DNA of 64,000 nucleotides from Kwoniella bestiolae CBS 10118 (Eukaryota > Basidiomycota > Tremellomycetes > Tremellales > Cryptococcaceae). The position numbers and the translations under genes were made by a program. Positions 43,808 through 55,325 of this stretch are shown here, in pieces (the first letter of the stretch is position 1; each line of letters opens with the position of its first letter). The DNA is taken from NCBI RefSeq assembly GCF_000512585.2, contig NC_089248.1, positions 620,001 through 684,000 on the forward strand, read 5' to 3'. The notes under the pieces are model-generated. The model was not told where the DNA came from, searched no databases, and saw only the letters and a program-made list of their open reading frames with translations.

Positions 43808-46099
43808 TCACCTAAACTTCCACCTCCTATTCATCTTCCAAACAAACACCATCCCCGGTTCGCCAACACCCACGATCCACTCTGCTCCCCCAGGGGAGAT
43901 AGATACATTACACACGTTCGTAGCTTTGTTGGACACCTTGAACCCCCTCTTAGCATGTTTTTGAAGTATGGTTTGATATTCTTGCGGGATCAGTCGCCAA
44001 GATTCCAAAGATGGGTTCGTCCCTGTTGCATTGGCATTAGGATTAGACGAAGTCTGCTTCCTACTTCGATTGCTGATCGAGATCCCATCATCATCCTCAT
44101 CCTCCTCGGAGTCCAAATCGGAATCTGAACCGTCCTCGACCTTATCGTTTATTCGCTTCTCATCTATCGGTGGCGGAATGTCACATGGATGATCTCTCGC
44201 CAAGAGCGGATTGAAAAGTATGATCTCCGGTGTAAATGTTCCTTGACGATGTGCCACCATGCCTATGAGCGGATCATACACTGTGTTGTCGTCCTCATCT
44301 GCACTGTCTTCCCGAGGGAATGGGATTGGTCGATGGAGAGATAGGTTCATAGCCCAACAATCTGATCCGAGCGGGTATGTAACTATCGGCATGAAAGAGC
44401 CTGAATGATCAAACCATTACGATCAGCTCAGCCAGGTTCAAGTTCTAATACAAGGAACGCATACCTGAATCCATGTAATCCTGACTTGTCGGATCCATGC
44501 TTTTCGGTAGAGGATCGTTGGGAGCGAAGTACCGTGCGTAGGCTAGCCATTGCCAGATCTTGAGTTGCCTTCGTGAGCGGGTGATCAGGGTGTATTCGTT
44601 CAGCCTGGATGTAAGTAGAAGAAAAGTTAGCATTGTACACCCCTAGTCCGATTCACGATTAAGTTACTGGTCAAAAGTCGGGTGGGATAGGGTCAACTCG
44701 CATCGGACGTATAGTCCAACTCTCAGCTCACCACTCAACATTATCTACGAAATCCTCATGCAGCCTCGTACTACTAAATAACGGTAGATGAATGATCCTC
44801 GCCCTATATCCCTTGGGTGTCGGAACACCCTTGAGAGAGGGTCTAGGGAATGCGGGAAGAGGCCATATCTTCACATGTCTATCTAGACCGACAGTCGCAA
44901 TAGCATTTTTCGTTGGGTGGAAACTCTACATCATACATCATACATCATACATCATTTAGCCATCAGCTGACTTGCGAACAGCAGATTCATTCGGCTGACT
45001 ACGTCACTTACAGCAGAAGCAACATAACCTCTATGACCTCCCCTATTATCCCCCGCTAGTATCGCGACCAGACAATTGCCCTCGTCCGCATCCCCCATGG
45101 GAAAGTTCATACTCGGTTTCTCACCCTTCGGAAGTTCAGGCGGGTCGGATCCAAGGATATTCCATATTCTTGTGGTTTTATCGTACGAGGTGGAAGATAG
45201 GATGTGGGGATGTAAAGGGTGAAATGAGAGGTTGGTTATGTCCTATGAGTATGACATTTACACATCAGTACCGAATGCTCCGTCGCACCTACTGGGACTA
45301 GGTTCATTGGGAGTTTGAAGGATGAGGTAAACTTACCCCGCCGTGTCCTCTCAGTATCCTTATACATCGTTTGGTAATGGCATCGATGATGTAGATCAAG
45401 CCCTTCTGACCTGCTGTGGCTATTATCGGATGACATGAGAATGGATGGTAAGACCATGCGACGGTGTATGGGTAATCCTATACTCGCGCAACGCGACCTG
45501 AATATCAGTACTGCGGCACAGGTAAAGGTCACAGAGAGAGAGCTCACTTCAATGTCCAGTTCCCAAAGGACTTTCCAAGGATCGTTTTCCGTACATCTGG
45601 CAACTACCACCTATCAAACCCATACATAGCCCATTAGCATTGGAGACAGCTGTGAGGGAAGCGAGGAACGACTCAACTCAACTCACCTTACCAATAGCAC
45701 ACAACGCAATCGTCCCATCATATTCCTTCCAGCCTCTCCACTCAACATCGCTAGGTACTCTCCAGGGATTTAGTGCTCTGACAAACGGCCAGAATTTACA
45801 ATCCTCGTATCTGAAGGAAGGTTCTTTGGAAGTTTGCTAGGATCCGCGAATCAGCTGTACGAGTCTCACCCAGGCTGGTAAGGGGGATTGGGGAGTAATG
45901 TACTCACCATAGCAATAGCCTCACAAACGTACGGATGGCCGCCTCTTCCTTTACCAGTATTGACCTTCTTGTACCATTTCAATGGAGGGGTTGAGCCCTC
46001 AGCCTCATCTTCGTAATTTGAGGATGTTGAAGATGGAGGTGCTGGAATTTGCGAGGAGGGTGTGGGGTATTCGCCGGTTAGGTCTATTATGTCGTTCAT
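43808..46099 (-). CDS. EED1: EED/ESC-like WD40 subunit of Polycomb repressive complex 2
   Basis: EED homologues bind H3K27me3 and support the EZH2 methyltransferase in PRC2; a PRC2 with an Eed1 subunit is described in Cryptococcus. Start at 46099 (MNDIIDLTGEYP). Blades read YPYTVAWSYHPFSCHPIIA, GQKGLIYIIDAITKRCIRIL, GHGGDITNLSFHPLHPHIL, YDKTTRIWNI and then FHPTKNAIATVGLDRHVKIW. The insert IHLPLFSSTRLHEDFVDNVE plus LNEYTLITRSRRQLKIWQWL matches a stretch specific to EED rather than generic WD40 proteins. A long acidic Asp/Glu loop (DGSDSDLDSEEDEDDDG) is inserted before the last blade, which ends PGMVFVWKMNRRWKFR. A (TACATCA)4 repeat lies at the 3' end of one intron. Strong call. Confidence 0.88.
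44927..44954. repeat. (TACATCA)4 repeat at an EED intron 3' end
   Basis: Four perfect heptamers, directly abutting the 3' splice site before the FHPTKNAIATV exon on the minus strand. Confidence 0.85.
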
Positions 46100-46926
46100 G
46101 CTGATTTGAGAATCATATCTGTCTGTCTTGCTCTACATTACTATGTAAGTGCTATAATCTGGATGATGAGCTGAATGCGAGGAAGAGACGAAAGACAGGC
46201 TCGTCACAATAATTGAGTTCGTCAGCCTGATACTGGAAGTGCTGGGACCAAACAAACCATACCTTCCTGAACGAGAATATCAGGCTCACAATCTTTGCTG
46301 ACGACAAGCTTCCTTTCCGCTCATGTAGTGTCATGCACCGTCTTATCTCTGTGCGCCTGTATACGTTCAGTCTTCAGCTCACTCTAGCGGGTCATTGTAC
46401 GCTTAGTCAACCCAAGCTGCGGTGCGGAGTGAGAAGAAGCATCACCTTGCAGACATCTCATCTATCCATATAGGCCATCTCCGACATTCTCTTCGCGACA
46501 CGTGGGTTAGCCCGATAGCATCGGGTTAAACAGATAACCGTGCTCTACCCCTTCGCTATCTGAATCGTCAGATGGGTTGTATCAGTACAACGTTTGTAAA
46601 CAGATCATCGTTGATTACATTCCACATATTGTCATCAGAACACGACTAGAACTCTCCTTTGTGATTACAAACGTCTTCCTCACTTCTCGCCTCTTCGGTT
46701 TCTCCCCGAGTCGACTCCATCGTCTCTTTTCGAGTCATAACACTGTATCAAATCAAGCGGTCCGGCCTTATCGCACCTTCCCCCTTTCCTGCATCCGTCG
46801 TGTCTTCTCTGTGTCTTCTCAGTATCGACTCGTGCTTCGCTCTCCTGTACCCACAACTATATAAAACTTACCTCGGCGACATCATTCGCCCATTCCTCAC
46901 TTATCCAGCTCAGATCGAAACACACA
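46100..46926. promoter_or_regulatory. Divergent promoter of EED and the uracil phosphoribosyltransferase
   Basis: Gap between two outward-facing starts; contains a CACGTG E-box at 46499-46504. Open frames at 46577-46864 and 46800-47012 overlap the next gene in other frames and are unsupported. Confidence 0.5.
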
Positions 46927-48247
46927 ATGTCAACATCAACCATTTCACCCAAAGTCCAAATCTCTTCTCATCCCTTGGTATTATCCAAACTCACTCAACT
47001 CAGATTACATGACCTGCCTGCAAAGGACTTCCGAGAAGGTATAAGGGCTATTGGGTGAGTAAATCGATTCCCCCTCGCTTGACATAGTCTCGTCCTATCC
47101 GCATATCAGAACATGATATGGGGCATCCTCATATATATGCAGGAGATAAACTGATGATGACGCTGAGATAGGTCAATGCTCATATACGAAGCCTCTCGGC
47201 ATCTACCTCTCGCTGATGTACCTAATGTGAGTAACAACTTTCTCCATCATTGTGACTCCCGGATCATTAGAAAACATGTGAAATGTGTCATCCAGCTAAT
47301 CTTGATGATGCTATGATGTAGCTCCAATCACCCGTCGCTCCGTTTACCGGCCAGACCATCCCCCTGCGTGTTGGCTTATCACCTATCCTGAGAGCGGGTC
47401 TGGGATTGGAAGATGGTGAGCTAGCTATCTGGCTGTAATGTACACTTATGAAATAGCTGATTCTTGCTATGTACTTGCAGCCGCCCTGGAGATGTTCCCA
47501 GAAGCTACTGTACTGCACCTAGGTCTGTTCAGAGATAAAGTCTCGCTTCAAGCTATAGAGTGAGTCTGACTTTCATCTCTGACTATATCATTGTCTTTAT
47601 GGATTGCCAAAGTTTGTCAGAGGCTGACATATGGATCTGTTCATAGGTACTACTCCAAATTGCCCAGTCAAGTCACAGCCGACATCGTATTCTTACTTGA
47701 TCGTGAGTCCTTCCTACTCTTTAGTCATTGCAGCTCGTCTCGAAGACCCTCTATCCGACGAGAGTCGTCTGAAGGTGAAGCTGATCAATTCACACCGCCG
47801 CACAGCTCTCATCGCCACTGGAGGTACTGCCCTAGCAGCAATCCACATGTTATCAGAGTGGGGTCTCAGCCCATCGCAAATCAAGATCATCTCTGTCCTA
47901 GGATCAAAGCAGGGCGTTCAACATGTCGCAGAGGAGTTCCCAGATGTCGAGGTGAGTGATTCAAGCTCGACCTTCGTTATCCTTGCCGCTTAGTGGGCTG
48001 CACGGGTTAAGGTAAGATGCTCACGCTGCTAAACGTTTCTGTTCAGATCTATATCGGTGCTGTGGATGATATCTTGACTGAGAAAGGGTATATCTCTCCC
48101 GGTCTAGGAGACGCTGTGAGTCGATCGTTGATGTCTTCCTCCCCTAAACATCAACAACACCCCTCCTTACATCTACACATCAACCAATAATGGCTGATGC
48201 TCTTTATCTCTTGAATCCAGGGTGATCGGCTCTACAGTACCATCTAA
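46927..48247 (+). CDS. Uracil phosphoribosyltransferase, bacterial (Upp) type
   Basis: Makes UMP from uracil and PRPP in pyrimidine salvage. Start at 46927; several introns. The protein reads SSHPLVLSKLTQLRL, DFREGIRAIG, SMLIYEASRHLPLADV, VAPFTGQTIP, LSPILRAGLGLEDAALEMFP, LHLGLFRDKVSLQAIEYYS, then the PRPP-binding loop FLLDPLIATGGTALAAI and the uracil-binding end GYISPGLGDAGDRLYSTI. This order (PILRAGLG, GLFRD, GDAGDRL) follows bacterial Upp rather than yeast Fur1, which has IVRAGESME and GDFGDR there. Length is close to bacterial Upp and no uridine kinase domain is attached. Genes of this type occur in other fungi, so an old transfer is plausible. A separate FUR1 is expected elsewhere in the genome. 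Stop TAA 48245-48247. Confidence 0.86.
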
Positions 48248-48610
48248 CAGTCCAATACACTGCATCAACTTGTCCAGTATCTCCGATAATTACTGGACAT
48301 ATCCCATGTCCTGTATTCCTGCTCCAGTCTTATCCTTCATACCCATATCGGTCATCGTCAACTTAATATTCGCATCATCTAGAATTGTATATAAACCCTC
48401 AATGGTCTCTTGTCGCTTCATGCATCTTTTCGATTATAACCCATCTTTGGACCACACGACCCATGATTTTGCTTGAGTTCTCTGTGTGCCCTTACTAGAC
48501 ATATGCGCTACATCACAATCAGTTAATTCTAAATACCAATCCTAAATCTATAAATACTCTATAATGGCCCCTTCCTTCTCATCTATGTATGATCCTTGCT
48601 CAGATATTCT
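48248..48610. other. Intergenic region between convergent genes
   Basis: 3' ends of the phosphoribosyltransferase and the membrane hydrolase face each other here; nothing else is seen. Confidence 0.5.
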
Positions 48611-51600
48611 CTACTCCGTTTTCCCATTCCCTCTAATATAATCCATCAAATCATCATTACCCTTACTATGCCGCCTCCTACCAGATTTCAACCAATCTTT
48701 CCAACCTGAGATCGACCCCGTCCCTGCAAACATGATCACTCGGTCCCTCGCCTCGCCGTTCAGACCATCTCCGTGTCCACCTAGGGGATCCCAGTGCAGG
48801 CCATTGGTTACGCCATCTAGTATATGAATAAGGTGATTGTCAGGCGGCAGATCTAAGCGTTGTTAAAGATGACTCACGTCGTTCGAGGTACCTTCTCACT
48901 CTCTATATGCCCCACCGACACAATCAGCTGCGGTATAGAGCATACGGAGTGCACAGATTCAAGGTAAGGGTCACTCACAGCAGCATTGACTATCAGGTCT
49001 TTCTCACCCAAAAAGAACGCTGTCCGACTTGGATCAGTGGCATTTGGGATCTCGTCGAAGAATAGAGTATTGTCTGCCCAGTCGAAGTGCTGCGGCAGTT
49101 CAACGATCAGCCCAGCCGCAATTGATCCGATTCAGAGGCAAGGTCGCACTCACCCGCTGGATGTAATTTGCTATTCCAACTTCGGATGCGATGAAGTAGT
49201 ATAGCAGCAGTTCCAAAGCCTGGTTGGGGCCATCGCAGCGTGCATCAGTCTGTGACGATCCCATTATTCCGGTAAGTTAGCACTCACGTTAGTGGGTCTG
49301 CGATAACAGAAGTTGAAGCAGACATCTACCATTAAGATATGGGTAAGCTTTGTATCTAGCCACTTGCATCATGAAGGTAGGATGTCCACGGGTTCACTCA
49401 CCTCCCTCCCACAGGCAGAATACAACAGGGTCGACAAATGTGTTCCTCTTGATCAAAGTCGGACAATCCTTGAGTACTATCGATGTGAGGGTATGTCAGA
49501 TTCATTAGCTTGCACTCTGCTTAGCATCGAGGTGTGATAACAGGTAGGATAGTTCGCACTCACACCAGCCGTGCCCTACACTCCCATTACTATGACTCAA
49601 CAAGCTCACTCCGCCCCTCCCAGCACTAAATCGAGAATGTTCATCCCAGAATCCCCACTGGGTACAGATTTTCTTCATTGCTCCGACAAACTCTCTTCTA
49701 CCCCATGGACGGAGGTGCCGGTGGTGGAACAATGACTGGGACGTGTGAGGGGAGAGGGGCAGGAGGATGGGATGGGTCGGTAAGGAGGTGAGAAGGTGTT
49801 TGATCAGAAGATGGGATTGGAGCTGTACAGATCCACATTCAACCGTCGATTAGCCCAGGGATTGCACCGAGTGTAATGTTCATGGAATAATGGACGATAG
49901 GTCGGGTATCACGGAACTCCCGAACAATTGGGTTGGGATCGTCAACAGGCAGAGACAACTCACATGACCGAAACCCAACCCATGTAGAAATACAACAGGC
50001 ATGACGTTAGGTACTGTCTTGCCTTTCTCAGGTGTCCAATCTTTCGGTATACGAATGAGGTATCTATCAATCACCGATCAAGTAAGCTATCGATGTTCCA
50101 GTCACCCCGTCAAGGACGCGGAGAGTAATCAGCTTACTCTATATCGCCCTCGCGATACTAAGATATAAGTTAGCAAGTCGTCGAGACAATAGTCTTTGAA
50201 AAAATAAACCTGAGACAATAGTCTTTGAAAAAATAAACCTCACCAGTCCCATACCTTGATAAGGATACACCACTTCTTGTAAGAACAGGTTAATGATGTT
50301 GGTCACAGCGTACAGTATCAACGGACGACCTTTTGCCTATAGAACATTGTCGGTATCAGTATCAGAATCAACACCTCTTCGCTGGAAACTTCCCCACTCA
50401 CATTGACTTTATCTAGTGTTAACCTGATGATCTCCACCTTATCATCATACCCATCTTCAAACTCTGTCCCCGTCCTAGCTTCTAGCAATTCCATCGTGTA
50501 CTCCAAGAATTTTTTGTTCTCCTCGTTGGCCAGGACATCTTCAAGGGGCGAAGCGAAACATGACCATGCGAGCCATATTTCAACGTTCCGGCGTCTGATA
50601 GATTTCCATGGGGCGTAGTTGAACCTGTCGCAACATGACATCCAGGAAAGCGTCAGCGTCAGCTCCTATAGAAACTCAACTGACCCGTATTGAAGATGAG
50701 GCCGAGTCGAGTGAGAAAAGGCAGAAGACAGTAACCAGATCATTAGATGGAGAAGAAGAAGAAGAAGCACTACCCAACTCACCAAGTCCTCAATCTCTCC
50801 CTAAACTCCACCGCCCTCTTATCCCAATAATGCAACTTTACCACCTCATTCGTCTCTTCATCTATGATCCCCTCATATCCCCATTCACTGCGCAGCTCAT
50901 TAGGTAAAACATCACTCTCAACCTGCTCCCTCAACTTCTGTTCTCGTTCCCCAGGGTTGTCCTCCACAAAAGCACTAATAACATCTTTCACCTCTTCGCT
51001 CATCTTGCCAACCCTCCTTCTAGGTCGGATACCTACTGATTCCTCATACTCTCTATCTTTCATATGCTGTAGCTCCGCAACTGATATCAAGCCACGTTGG
51101 AAGTTCCTCTCAGCTTGTTCAACCTCGAAATTCCTCGGTCCGTCTTCACCATCAGGGTGTTTGAGTACACCCCTACTTGGGACTGGATGTGTCAAGTTGG
51201 AATGAAGGACCTTGAGGAACAGGATGGTTCGTTCTGAGATGGGGAGGGTGGATGCGGGGGAGGGTTTCTGAACGTAATTGATAAGGTAGGATAGGTAGAT
51301 AGAGAAGAGGATTTCGGTGATGGAGTATGCGGCGAAGATGGTGGCTGTCAGGCCTGATGCGCCGGACAGGGAAGGGGAGAGGAGGGTGTACCATAGGAGA
51401 TATGCGCTGTGGGATTAAAGATAGGAATAATCAGCAAGGACATCTACCCTTTGGCTGGCATACGTTTCCTCGCTGGGAGGAGGACAAGGCAAGGAAGGGG
51501 GTAGCATAACATGAGAAGAAGAACGTGTCTGATTACATCGATCGTCCATATCACTTGATCCATGTGAGACCCAAATTGTTATATCCCAGGGTCCTCTTGG

Positions 51601-51785
51601 AATATCGGTCCATAGAGAGAGTAACACACTCACCAGCACAAAGGTGTGATCATCCACACGCTCATCACCAACCCCAAGGCCACATAATACCCCTGATCAG
51701 GTTTCTTGTTTTCGTACTCTATAGGATATACCTCATCGGGTAAGGGAGATAGCGATGGTAGGACCTGAGCGAGTTTCGATGACAT
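48611..51785 (-). CDS. Membrane-anchored alpha/beta hydrolase, many exons
   Basis: Not a recognised named family; an alpha/beta hydrolase with an N-terminal membrane part. From ATG 51785: MSSKLAQVLPSLSPLPDE, TM segment 1 YVALGLVMSVWMITPL, TM segment 2 TATIFAAYSITEILFSIYLS. A long cytosolic helical part follows (RRRVGKMSEEVKDVISAF), then the hydrolase domain: VMPVVFLHGLGFG, the nucleophile elbow SHSNGSVGHGW, a GEKDLIV strand with a candidate Asp and GGHGDGLNG with a candidate His. The elbow has Ser where the first Gly of GxSxG would be. It has many small exons; one coding YREGDIE is only 20 nt (50157-50138). The intron before it carries a perfect 29-bp tandem duplication. It ends MDYIRGNGKTE with TAG at 48613-48611. 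Lipase or esterase activity is likely, substrate unknown. Confidence 0.75.
50183..50240. repeat. 29-bp perfect tandem duplication in an intron
   Basis: Units 50183-50211 and 50212-50240 are identical. It lies in the intron between the exon ending MGL and the 20-nt YREGDIE exon of the membrane hydrolase gene, next to the 5' splice site on the minus strand. Identical copies suggest a recent event. Confidence 0.95.
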
Positions 51786-52363
51786 CTTGATGTTATCCCA
51801 GATGACCAGGTGAGTATTCTTGAAGTAAGGAAGAGAATTATATACTCTTGGTGCAGTGGGTTGGACCGTCGTACTATCTTGTCATTGTATTCCGTGATGA
51901 TCCGGCTCCAGGTTTAAAGAGCGTGACTTATCGGGTATCCACTTTAAATTGTCCTGCAGCCTCAGCCTTGATTGTATTCACTGTTATCATTCAGACTATG
52001 ATATACAGTTCAATCATAGGGAGAAACAAGATATGTACAAAGGGAGATGAGGGATGAAAGGATCAACGGTGGATTCCACTTGGATTTCTCGTTATCACAG
52101 TTTGACTTTTTTGTTTACGCATTCCATTCCTCCATTCCTTTATCTTAAGCTTAATCGTCGTTTCCAACGGAACTCGTTTCCCCACTTCCTTCAGTGGATT
52201 CACATTGGGATTAGAGCGAGTACCAAGCATGAAATGATGTATATACGTATGCTGTACAAGATGTGTCCTATCCGTGACCTAGGAGCATAGTCCTCTTACC
52301 CAATCCCAGTCCAGATCAGAGTCCAGCAAAGCATTGATGATCTCAAATGAGATGATGATGCTC
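51786..52363. promoter_or_regulatory. Promoter of the membrane hydrolase and 3' end of the EamA transporter gene
   Basis: Both flanking genes are on the minus strand. No further gene or motif is recognised; open frames here have no support. Confidence 0.45.
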
Positions 52364-53999
52364 TCATCCTTCCCCTTCCCAAAGCAGTACCCCGAAACCA
52401 ACGCAGATCATCCCAACCCCGAGCAAAGTCTGAAGATCCGGTATCTGACCTAACCATATTGAGTCTATCAGAGCTACAAGACCTATTGTGAGGAGATTGG
52501 CAACTGATGAGGTGGTTGGACCCCATAATCCGATGAGCACCATCAAGCCGGCGTTCTGTGTGAGATAAGAGCCCAATCAGCATCGTTCACTGGGTGGGAA
52601 AAAGGGAAACCCCTCCTCAACTCACATAGATAGTCCCACCAGCAAACACCAACCCCAAACACCCCCATATCCTCATCACATTCTCCCCATCAGGCCAATG
52701 AAATTTTTCATACCCCGTCCAGTCCAACAGAAGTATAGGCGGCCAAAGCAACAGCAGCGTAGCAATCCCAATACAAGAAGTGATGAAATTCGCATGAAGG
52801 GCAGGCGGTAATTTAACCTGATGCTGGACGTGGTGGTGCGATTGAGAAGGTAAAAGCCCTGCATTGGAGGTTGTACGTGAGAGAGGAGGGGTCAGCTCGA
52901 TAGGTGTTGGTGTCGAGTCTGTACCTTGATGTGGGAAGATGGGTCTATGAAGGATCGTTATTCCTGATGATAATGGTGTTTCGTCCATTCCGTCAGAGTG
53001 GTGGGTTGGTAGGGGTGTGTAATTTGATGGGAAGGGGGATACACCGCCATGGCCCTCTGGTAGAGCGAGTTTGTATATCACTTCGTAGAGGCCTAGGATG
53101 ATTGCGCCTGGGGTATGAATGTATCAGCAGAATTCTATGATCCGTACCCATACACGGAGGTTCAGGATGCAGACGATGAAAAGGGAAGTATTGAGATTTA
53201 TCGTTCAATAGCTCCTAACCACCCTACCCTATATTGTCATGCAATATCGAAAAACGACAAATATCCACCACTCCCATGCAATTGTTACACATCTATCAAT
53301 CTCGCTCCTGGGATCAGAAATGAAGCAAAACAACCCACCAAACAACATAATCCCATCCCCCACGACCCTCCCCATCAACCCCTCTTTCACGTCCCCCAAC
53401 CCATCCACACTAATAACCACCACACCCGTAAAAGCCAGCGCTATACTGCCCATCGTGATCCTACTCAACGGCTGTCCAAGTAACATCATACTGAATCCGT
53501 AGGTCGCAAAAGCCGAGGTAGAGTATATCGCAGTAATGTCCACGGGGGGTGATAAGCCCATGGCTACGTACCATGATAATGCTGGGATGGACAGTATCAT
53601 AGTCAAGTACGCAATCTTCCTAGACCAGATAGGAAGGATATCACGCCATGTAGATGACTTGGGTATCTCCAATTGATCGATAATGACATTCCGTATCTCG
53701 TCTATGTAGAGGGGATACGGTATTTTGGAGGTAAGAGAGAGGAATAGGAGGTGGATAGGGAATAGAAGGGCGAAAGTCGAATGGGTAAGGTAGAACGTAA
53801 AGTATGGTTGGTCGTATCCCAATTTCGCGGTGAGTGTATGGGCGAATTCTGTTTGTACGGCTGAAGCGAGGACGATAGCTATGAGGATGGATATGGGGAG
53901 TAGAAGGGATGTGGACGAGGAGGGGAGGGAGATGGTGGGTAAGTGGGAGGAGGAGAGGTGTTGATGTGTCGTGTAGGAGGGTATGGGGGAGGATGACAT
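52364..53999 (-). CDS. EamA/drug-metabolite-transporter-type membrane protein (SLC35F-like)
   Basis: About ten hydrophobic spans in the drug/metabolite transporter superfamily; transported compound unknown. From ATG 53999: a Ser-rich N-terminus, then LLLPISILIAIVLASAVQTE, YFTFYLTHSTFALLFPIHLL, IAYLTMILSIPALSWYVAMG. The EamA-like segment ITAIYSTSAFATYGFSMMLL and TMGSIALAFTGVVVISVDG follow. An intron (GTGGGT donor near 53338) joins to GAIILGLYEVIYKLALPEG. A long cytosolic Ser/Pro/His-rich loop of about 85 residues is followed by FITSCIGIATLLLLWPPILL and further helices (NAGLMVLIGLWGPTTSSVAN, LLGVGMICVGFGVLLWEGEG). The order resembles SLC35F5/Thi74-type proteins. The duplicated EamA fold is apparent from the two halves. 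Confidence 0.78.
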
Positions 54000-54689
54000 T
54001 CTGTTTATCTCCTGTACAAGGGGAATGCAATGATTTGAGTCGGTTGGGTTTGTCTAGACTGGTAGCTACTATGGATGTCGCATCTTGTTCTTGTGCTTGT
54101 TGAGTTATCTTATACGTTCGCAGCCGTTGGATTTGTTGTTGAAGCTGGGTCGTCCGCAGTTCGGTTTTGACTTTACTTGAAACACGGTTTGTCGAAGCGT
54201 AATGATCGAAAAAGGCTAGGGCCAGAGGGTATTTATCTCGATGGTGAGATACCGGTCCATCTGATACTACACGACTTGAATACTTAATGCCTGCTGTATA
54301 CGATGGGCGTACTACTATTCCAGCTGTACGGTAGATCAATTGGACAGCATTGTTATGGTTGTGGTGTGGTTGTTGACGGTTTGTTTCGGTTAAATCATCC
54401 GTGCGTCAACCGAACACCACACCACCGAGCCTAAATGTTGCTCGAAGTCCATGAGGCACGATCCTAGTACATGGTGCATACAGTGTGTGAGTCATGTATG
54501 CATCATTCGTCCGTGAAATGAACGACCACGACATACAACGATGCAACGATGTCACGGATTAATCGACTCTGTAGGTACGCATAGTGATCTTTTGGTTTGA
54601 ATTCATTGTGAATTATGATTATTACGATTCAACATCCCCATCCCCCCCCCCTCTCCCCTTCCCTGGCCAGATCTTCCCACGATTTAAGC
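54000..54689. promoter_or_regulatory. Region between the EamA transporter start and the single-TM gene end
   Basis: Promoter of the transporter gene (transcribed leftward) and 3' region of the next minus-strand gene. Nothing else supported. Confidence 0.45.
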
Positions 54690-55325
54690 CTAAACACCAG
54701 CAACCAACCACCTCTTCTGACTCCCCATCGAATCCTCCCTCAAAATCCCATGCTCCAACTCCACCCCCTCGAGCTCCCTATCCATTCCCAGCTCCCTCTC
54801 CCGGTCTACATCAAAATCATCAATCTTGATACTGGGACTTTGTAGCCCCGGCGATCCGCATCCCTTACCGGGGGAAATGGGACTCATCTCCAAATTAACT
54901 TTACCAGGTGACTTGAAAAATGGCGTAGGGGGTCTAAACTTCTTGAATCCCTTTACCCCACCTCCCTCACCTCCCCCTTCCTCAGAGAACGAAGACGAAG
55001 ACTTGAGGTCGTCCATTGATGATAACGAGAAACTAACAGTCTTCTTCTTATGTCTACTTGCCTTTGCTCCTCCCGCTGGAGGGAGGGGGAGTTTACCCAG
55101 TCCCAGTCCCGGTTTGTGGGTTGGCGGACTGACGTTGATAGATGGGACGGCGAGGTATCCAGGTGAGGGATGGGAAGAATGGGGTGATTGGGGTAGTGGG
55201 ACTGTCGCGTCTTCAGGTGTGGAATGGGAGTGGGAGGGGACGGGGACTGAGAGGGGTTGTTTGTATATTACCAGAAGGGCTAGGAGGAGGAAAGCGATGT
55301 CTACTGAGGAGGCTAGAAGATCCAT
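54690..55325 (-). CDS. Small single-TM Ser/Pro-rich protein, unrecognised
   Basis: Uninterrupted 211-codon frame from ATG 55325. The N-terminus is a TM helix or signal anchor (SVDIAFLLLALLVIY). The rest is Ser/Pro-rich with a basic patch (ASRHKKKTVSFSLSSMDD), FKKFRPPTPFFKSPGK and a C-terminal acidic part. SP and TP sites suggest phosphorylation. The opposite strand holds a comparable open frame (54826-55392), but that one has no TM or domain logic and a Trp/Gly-rich translation, so the minus strand was preferred. No family recognised; confidence is limited. Confidence 0.45.
   Translation of the reverse strand: MDLLASSVDIAFLLLALLVIYKQPLSVPVPSHSHSTPEDATVPLPQSPHSSHPSPGYLAVPSINVSPPTHKPGLGLGKLPLPPAGGAKASRHKKKTVSFSLSSMDDLKSSSSFSEEGGGEGGGVKGFKKFRPPTPFFKSPGKVNLEMSPISPGKGCGSPGLQSPSIKIDDFDVDRERELGMDRELEGVELEHGILREDSMGSQKRWLVAGV

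Noticed and set aside
46577..47012. Open + frames before and over the phosphoribosyltransferase start
   Set aside because: They overlap the real start in other frames and lie in the leader or promoter.
46927..48247. Naming the uracil phosphoribosyltransferase FUR1
   Set aside because: Motifs follow bacterial Upp rather than yeast Fur1, so the symbol was not assigned.
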